DNA of 64,000 nt from Erwinia rhapontici (lineage in GTDB: Bacteria; Pseudomonadota; Gammaproteobacteria; Enterobacterales; Enterobacteriaceae): positions 857,666 through 921,665 of the forward strand of contig NZ_VRKO01000016.1 of assembly GCF_012271765.1 (NCBI RefSeq), in the 5' to 3' direction. The first letter of the stretch is position 1; each line of letters starts with the position of its first letter. This document shows positions 59,665-64,000 of this stretch, piece after piece. The translations under genes and the position numbers were made by a program. The notes below the pieces were generated by a model that saw only the letters and a program-made list of their open reading frames with translations, was not told the origin of the DNA and searched no databases.

Positions 59665-60001
59665 GCCGGCTGCGGGCGAGGCGTGCCTCACCCCTACGAA
59701 CCCCGTAGGGGCCGGGCATGCCCGGCCCGGCAAGCGCCGAATCCGCGAGTAATTCGTAGGGGTGGGGCATGCCCGGCCCGGCAAGCGCCGAATCCGCGAG
59801 TAATCCGTAGGGGGCGGGCATGCTCGGCCCGGCAAGCGCCGAATCCGCGAGTAATTCGTAGGGGTGGAGCATGCCCGGCCCGGCAAGCGCCGAATCCGCG
59901 AATAATCCGTAGGGGGCGGGCATGCCCGCCCCGATAAGCATCAAACCGACCAGAGAGTCGGTTTTTTTATAGCAAAGGCAAACTCAAGGGGTAATAACAT
60001 C
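59665..60001 (+). repeat. 51-bp tandem repeat array between upp and uraA
   Basis: This 337-base gap holds four consecutive 51-bp units starting at 59705, 59756, 59807 and 59858, and a 24-base partial fifth at 59909-59932. Each unit begins GTAGGGG, has a GC-rich palindrome around GGGCATGCCC and ends near CGCGAGTAAT. An inverted partial copy precedes the array, forming the hairpin CCCCTACG/CGTAGGGG (59691-59711). Units differ at a few positions. The first bases follow the upp stop directly. Confidence 0.9.
59943..59968 (+). terminator. Terminator-like hairpin before uraA
   Basis: AAACCGAC (59943-59950) pairs with GTCGGTTT (59957-59964) around CAGAGA and continues into a run of seven T. Only 33 bases separate it from the uraA start, too few for an obvious promoter, so it may attenuate uraA. 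Confidence 0.8.
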
Positions 60002-61291
60002 ATGACGCGTCGTGCAATTGGCGTACACGAGCGGCCACCGCTGCTGCAAACCATTCCACTCAGCTTCCAGCATCTGTTCGCCATGTTTGGCGCGACGGTC
60101 CTGGTACCCATCCTGTTCCATATCAACCCGGCCACGGTGCTGCTGTTCAACGGCATCGGCACGCTGCTGTACCTGTTTATCTGTAAAGGTAAAATCCCGG
60201 CTTATCTGGGCTCCAGCTTTGCCTTTATCTCCCCGGTACTGCTGCTGTTACCGCTGGGTTATGAAGTGGCGCTGGGCGGTTTCATTATGTGTGGTGTGCT
60301 GTTCTGCCTGGTGGCGCTGATCGTCAAAAAAGCCGGTACAGGCTGGCTGGACGTGATGTTCCCGCCAGCGGCGATGGGCGCGATTGTGGCGGTGATTGGT
60401 CTGGAACTGGCGGGCGTGGCGGCGAATATGTCCGGTTTGTTACCAGCCGATGGCAGCATGGCTGACAGCAAAACCATTATTATCTCGATGGTCACGCTGG
60501 GCGTAACGGTCTTTGGCTCCGTGCTGTTCCGTGGTTTTCTGGCAATTATCCCGATTCTGATCGGTGTTCTGGTGGGCTACGCACTGTCCTATGGCATGGG
60601 CATTGTCGACTGGACGCCGGTGGCGAAAGCCCACTGGTTTGCCCTGCCAACCTTCTACACCCCGCGTTTTGAGTGGTATGCCATTTTCACCATTCTGCCT
60701 GCGGCACTGGTGGTGATTGCCGAACATATCGGCCACCTGGTGGTAACGGCGAATATTGTGAAGAAAGACCTGCTGAAAGACCCGGGTCTGCATCGTTCAA
60801 TGTTTGCCAATGGCATCTCGACCATTTTCTCCGGCTTCTTTGGCTCAACGCCCAATACCACTTATGGCGAAAACATCGGCGTGATGGCGATTACCCGCGT
60901 GTACAGCACCTGGGTAATTGGCGGCGCAGCGATTCTGGCCATCATGCTCTCCTGCGTGGGTAAGCTGGCTGCGGCAATCCAGGCCGTGCCAGTCCCGGTG
61001 ATGGGCGGCGTATCGCTGTTGCTGTACGGTGTGATTGCGGCATCGGGTATTCGCGTACTGATTGAATCGAAAGTGGATTACAACAAAGCGCAGAATCTGA
61101 TCCTGACCTCCGTGATCCTGATCATCGGCGTCAGTGGGGCGAAAGTACACATTGGTGCCGCTGAGCTGAAAGGCATGGCACTTGCCACCGTGGTGGGTGT
61201 GACGCTCAGCCTGATTTTCAAAGCGATCAGTCTGTTGAGTAAGGAAGAAGAGGTGATTGAGGTGCAGGACGAACGTCGCGACGCACAGTAA
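60002..61291 (+). CDS. uraA: Uracil:proton symporter UraA
   Basis: The 429-residue NAT/NCS2 permease (E. coli 429) has about 14 membrane segments. Typical motifs are HLFAMFGATVLVPIL, VVIAEHIGHLVV and GSTPNTTYGENIGVMAITRVYS. It imports uracil for Upp. AAGGGG lies about 11 bases before the ATG. A hairpin follows the stop at 61298-61317. Confidence 0.97.
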   Translation: MTRRAIGVHERPPLLQTIPLSFQHLFAMFGATVLVPILFHINPATVLLFNGIGTLLYLFICKGKIPAYLGSSFAFISPVLLLLPLGYEVALGGFIMCGVLFCLVALIVKKAGTGWLDVMFPPAAMGAIVAVIGLELAGVAANMSGLLPADGSMADSKTIIISMVTLGVTVFGSVLFRGFLAIIPILIGVLVGYALSYGMGIVDWTPVAKAHWFALPTFYTPRFEWYAIFTILPAALVVIAEHIGHLVVTANIVKKDLLKDPGLHRSMFANGISTIFSGFFGSTPNTTYGENIGVMAITRVYSTWVIGGAAILAIMLSCVGKLAAAIQAVPVPVMGGVSLLLYGVIAASGIRVLIESKVDYNKAQNLILTSVILIIGVSGAKVHIGAAELKGMALATVVGVTLSLIFKAISLLSKEEEVIEVQDERRDAQ

Positions 61292-61297
61292 ATCTAA

Positions 61298-61317
61298 GGG
61301 GCAGCTCTGGCTGCCCC
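61298..61317 (+). terminator. Hairpin after uraA
   Basis: GGGGCAGC (61298-61305) pairs with GCTGCCCC (61310-61317) around TCTG. It has no T tail, so it is a weak terminator candidate. Confidence 0.5.
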
Positions 61318-61413
61318 TGCCTCATTGCATCTCCCGACCTTAGCGTTTCATGATCCTGAACGACTTGTGGTAGAATTTTCCCGTTTTCTGCCTGCTCAAA
61401 CCCTGAGGTGAAT

Positions 61414-62115
61414 CTGAACACGCCGGCACAGCTCTCACTGCCACTTTACCTGCCCGACGATGAAACCTTTGCCAGCTTCTGGCCGGGGGAAAATCCGTCG
61501 CTGCTGGCTGCGCTTCAGGGCGCACTGCATCAGCAACACGGGAGTTACTTCTACTTCTGGTCCCGCGAGGGCGGAGGACGCAGCCACCTGTTGCATGCCG
61601 CCTGTGCCGAACTGTCGGCCAAAGGTGAGGCGGTGGGCTATGTTCCTCTCGATAAACGCACCTGGTTTGTGCCTGAAGTGCTCGATGGCATGGAGCAGCT
61701 CGCGCTGATCTGCATCGACAATATCGAGTGCATTGCCGGGGATGAACCCTGGGAAATGGCGATCTTCGATCTGTATAATCGCATTCTGGAAACCGGTAAA
61801 ACACGACTGCTGATCACGGGCGATCGTCCACCGCGTCAGCTCAACCTGAAGCTGGCGGATCTGGCCTCGCGTCTCGACTGGGGGCAGATCTATAAGCTGC
61901 AACCGCTTTCCGATGAAGATAAATTGCAGGCCTTACAGCTACGTGCAAAATTACGCGGTTTTGAACTACCGGAAGATGTGGGCCGCTTCCTGCTGAAACG
62001 GCTCGATCGTGAAATGCGTACGCTTTTTGTGACGCTGGATCAGCTCGATCAGGCCTCTATCAGCGCCCAGCGTAAACTGACCATTCCCTTCGTTAAAGAG
62101 ACACTGGCGCTGTAG
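61414..62115 (+). CDS. hda: DnaA inactivator protein Hda
   Basis: A 233-residue AAA+ protein that, with the DNA-loaded beta clamp, triggers ATP hydrolysis by DnaA and prevents re-initiation. The clamp-binding motif is QLSLPLYLP near the N-terminus; the P-loop region is [12 protein letters not shown], sensor 1 lies near LLITGDRPP and the arginine-finger region in LASRLDWG. Start CTG 61414 is chosen: GAGG at 61405-61408 is five bases upstream and the product begins NTPAQLSL after the initiator as in E. coli, where a CTG start is also known. The GTG at 61408 overlaps the Shine-Dalgarno. Confidence 0.93.
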   Translation: MNTPAQLSLPLYLPDDETFASFWPGENPSLLAALQGALHQQHGSYFYFWSREGGGRSHLLHAACAELSAKGEAVGYVPLDKRTWFVPEVLDGMEQLALICIDNIECIAGDEPWEMAIFDLYNRILETGKTRLLITGDRPPRQLNLKLADLASRLDWGQIYKLQPLSDEDKLQALQLRAKLRGFELPEDVGRFLLKRLDREMRTLFVTLDQLDQASISAQRKLTIPFVKETLAL

Positions 62116-62139
62116 TTGCTCTGCGCCAGGCTTTCTTCC

Positions 62140-62493
62140 TTAAAGAATCTCCAGCACCTGCTCCGGCGGTCTGCCGATGCGCGCTTTGCCTCCATTGGTA
62201 ACAATCGGGCGTTCAATCAGCTTCGGCTCAGCGACCAGCGCGGCCAGTAACTGCGCTTCCGTTAACGTTAAATCGTCCAGACCCGCCGCTTTATACTGCG
62301 CTTCTTTAGTCCGCATCAACTGACGCGCGCTGGTGAATCCCAGCTGCTGCAACAGCGTTTTCAGCGTGGCGACATCGGGTGGGGTCTCCAGATAAAGGAT
62401 GACCTCAGGCGTTATTCCCTGGCGGGTCAGCAGCGCGAGCGTTTCGCGGCTCTTGGAGCAGCGCGGGTTATGGTAAATCTGTACCTCTGACAT
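62140..62493 (-). CDS. yfgD: ArsC-family protein YfgD
   Basis: A 117-residue thioredoxin-fold protein of the ArsC/YffB family (E. coli YfgD 119). The catalytic-type motif NPRCSKSR puts the cysteine at residue 12, and the arginine pair expected in arsenate reductases appears in ERPIV and ARIGRPPE. Although called arsenate reductase-like, its true substrate is unknown and no ars genes are nearby. It follows bepA in the same direction 18 bases on, a probable operon. Confidence 0.88.
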   Translation of the reverse strand: MSEVQIYHNPRCSKSRETLALLTRQGITPEVILYLETPPDVATLKTLLQQLGFTSARQLMRTKEAQYKAAGLDDLTLTEAQLLAALVAEPKLIERPIVTNGGKARIGRPPEQVLEIL

Positions 62494-62511
62494 AGCTATC
62501 CTCAGGATTCG

Positions 62512-63975
62512 TTATGATTTCTGGTACTGACGGAAACGCTCCTGCAAATGGCGCAGCTGGTCGATGCGTGCGTCATAACGTGCCTGCTTCAGGCTGCCCA
62601 GTTTTACGGCTGCACTGGCGCTGCTCAGGCTGCGGATGGCCTGATCGAGCTGGCCGCTTAACGCCAGACCTTCAGCTCGCGCCGCCTGTTCTTCATCTGT
62701 CAGCCTCTGATCCGCCGAGGCCTGAGCCAGCAAGTCCCAGCCGTTGGGGTCATCTTTGTTCGCCCATGTGTAGCGGTAGAGCACTTTGCTGGCATTGGCC
62801 GGTTGTTTGGCCTCCACATAGGCGTTGGCGAGGTTAATCTGCAATACCGGATTGTTGTTTACCCCTTTAACGGCCAGCAGACGGTTTATCGCCTGTTGAG
62901 GCTGCTTCAGCCCGATATCGATGTCGGTCATGATATCGAGATACCACAGATTATCCGGTTGCTTTGCCAGCAGTGGCGCAATAATAGTACGCGCCTCCGT
63001 AAACTTACTTTCCCCCAGCAGCAACACTGCTTTCCCGTATAGCGCGGCGGACTGTTCACGGCTGTTACCGTGCGCCAGGGTCGTCAGCAGATCGGTGCCC
63101 AACTGGTTCTGTCCGGTTGAGAACATCCCCAGCGCCCTGACTTTGGCCATGTAGTAATCCTGCGAGGACTGCACCACCACTGGCTTCATCTGATTGGCGC
63201 GGTTCCGCGCATCGGCCAGACGACTGTCAGGCAGTGGGTGCGTCAGCAGCATTTCCGGTGGTTTTGACGCAAAACGGGAGGCGTCCGCCAGCTTCTGCAA
63301 GAAGTTGGGCATCGCTTCCGGGTCAAAACCGGCGCGCTGCAGCACCTGAATGCCGATGCGGTCCGCTTCCTGTTCATTTTGCTGGGTAAAACTGATGATG
63401 CCCTGTTGAGCCCCTGCCAGCGTGCCGCTCAATGCCGCCATCCCCGCCTGCGGGCTGGCCATTGCAAGAAGAATGGATCCCAGCGCGCCGACCCAGGTCA
63501 GTGGCGCATTACGTTGCTGCTCTTCCATCGCGCGCGCCAGGTGACGCTGGGTCACGTGGGAGATTTCATGCGCCATAACGGAGGCCAGCTGGCTTTCATT
63601 ATCGCTGTAGCGGAACAGGGCGGAATGCAGGACAACGTTGCCGCCAAAGAAAGCAAAGGCGTTAATTTCATCGTTACGGATCAGGTAAAAATGGAACGGG
63701 GTTTTTACCGACCAGGCGTGGGTCACCAGGCGCTGCCCTAACTGATTGATATATTGATTCAGCAGCGGGTCGTTGATGATAGGGGCACTGGCACGCAACT
63801 GGCGCACATAAAAATCGCCCATCGCCAGTTCCTGATTAATCGACAGTGTGCCGCCTGCGGTGGTACCGATATCCGGCAGATTATCGCTGATATCGGCATG
63901 TGCCGGAAGCAAGCTACCCGTCAGCAGTGTCACCACCAGCGAAGCCAGCAGGCTTTTCTTTAATCGGATGAACAT
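62512..63975 (-). CDS. bepA: Periplasmic metalloprotease/chaperone BepA
   Basis: A 487-residue M48 protease (E. coli 487). A signal peptide (cleavage likely after AHA, residue 27) precedes the zinc protease domain with H136-E-I-S-H140 and the third ligand glutamate in NEQEADRIG. The C-terminal half (about 310-480) is a TPR domain that docks on the BAM complex. It clears misassembled LptD and BamA and helps their assembly. Its gene sits about 37 kb from bamB here. The gene is complete; the window ends 25 bases upstream of its start. Confidence 0.97.
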   Translation of the reverse strand: MFIRLKKSLLASLVVTLLTGSLLPAHADISDNLPDIGTTAGGTLSINQELAMGDFYVRQLRASAPIINDPLLNQYINQLGQRLVTHAWSVKTPFHFYLIRNDEINAFAFFGGNVVLHSALFRYSDNESQLASVMAHEISHVTQRHLARAMEEQQRNAPLTWVGALGSILLAMASPQAGMAALSGTLAGAQQGIISFTQQNEQEADRIGIQVLQRAGFDPEAMPNFLQKLADASRFASKPPEMLLTHPLPDSRLADARNRANQMKPVVVQSSQDYYMAKVRALGMFSTGQNQLGTDLLTTLAHGNSREQSAALYGKAVLLLGESKFTEARTIIAPLLAKQPDNLWYLDIMTDIDIGLKQPQQAINRLLAVKGVNNNPVLQINLANAYVEAKQPANASKVLYRYTWANKDDPNGWDLLAQASADQRLTDEEQAARAEGLALSGQLDQAIRSLSSASAAVKLGSLKQARYDARIDQLRHLQERFRQYQKS

Positions 63976-64000
63976 ACGTAAACCCTAACAAGGAAGTCCA

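Noticed and set aside
59705-59932. Possible CRISPR array
   Set aside because: Units are contiguous without unique spacers, and no cas genes are near.
59581-59944. Open frames on both strands in the upp-uraA gap encoding 17-residue repeats
   Set aside because: They arise because the 51-bp DNA repeat is a multiple of three and lacks stops. There is no ribosome-binding site and the GC-rich palindromic units explain the pattern.

Overview
The window is a chromosomal segment of an enterobacterium. Most genes match, in order and in sequence, the Escherichia coli stretch csiE-suhB-trmJ-isc-pepB-sseBA-yfhM-pbpC-ndk-rlmN-pilW-rodZ-ispG-hisS-yfgM-bamB-der-yfgJ-xseA-guaBA-yfgGF-ppx-ppk-purNM-upp-uraA-hda-yfgD-bepA. 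The departures (glucose dehydrogenase gcd beside yfgJ, an isc locus reduced to iscR and iscS, an ERIC element, many short GC-rich palindromes) suggest a Pantoea/Erwinia-like member of the Erwiniaceae. The family is a fair inference; the genus is a guess.

Layout. 1-4.9 kb: csiE, a two-gene metal transporter (zevAB-like) with a Zur-like operator, suhB with an ERIC element in its leader, and trmJ. 5.0-10.2 kb: iscR with three tandem IscR-type sites, iscS, then directly pepB, sseB and sseA. The E. coli genes iscU, iscA, hscB, hscA, fdx and iscX are absent from between iscS and pepB. 10.4-18.7 kb: a very large alpha-2-macroglobulin with pbpC. 18.9-28.9 kb: ndk, rlmN, pilW, rodZ, ispG, hisS, yfgM, bamB, der and yfgJ, covering nucleotide balance, rRNA modification, isoprenoid synthesis, envelope assembly and ribosome maturation. 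29-37 kb: gcd, an orphan gene, xseA and guaBA.

37-45 kb is the main accessory block: a three-gene minus-strand cassette ending in a SUKH (SMI1/KNR4) protein, a DUF3750 protein, a HicA-like/HTH toxin-antitoxin candidate with an operator-like palindrome, a denD-like dehydrogenase with an MFS transporter, and mgtE. 45-52 kb: yfgG, yfgF, tehB, ppx and ppk. 52.4-57.1 kb: a pstC-pstA-pstB operon with no pstS or phoU, whose two permeases carry large extra extracytoplasmic regions. It lies divergent from the polyphosphate genes. 57.1-64 kb: purMN under a strong PurR box, upp with a UTP-sensitive type start region, a 51-bp tandem repeat array, uraA behind a terminator-like hairpin, hda with an apparent CTG start, an ArsC-like protein and bepA.

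The most noteworthy points are the gutted isc locus and the altered C-terminus of its IscS, the cysteine-rich HicA-like/HTH pair, the SUKH-ended cassette, the PstS-less Pst operon beside ppk, and the Zur-like site at the start of the zevAB-like genes. I saw no tRNA, rRNA, insertion sequence, prophage or CRISPR array.
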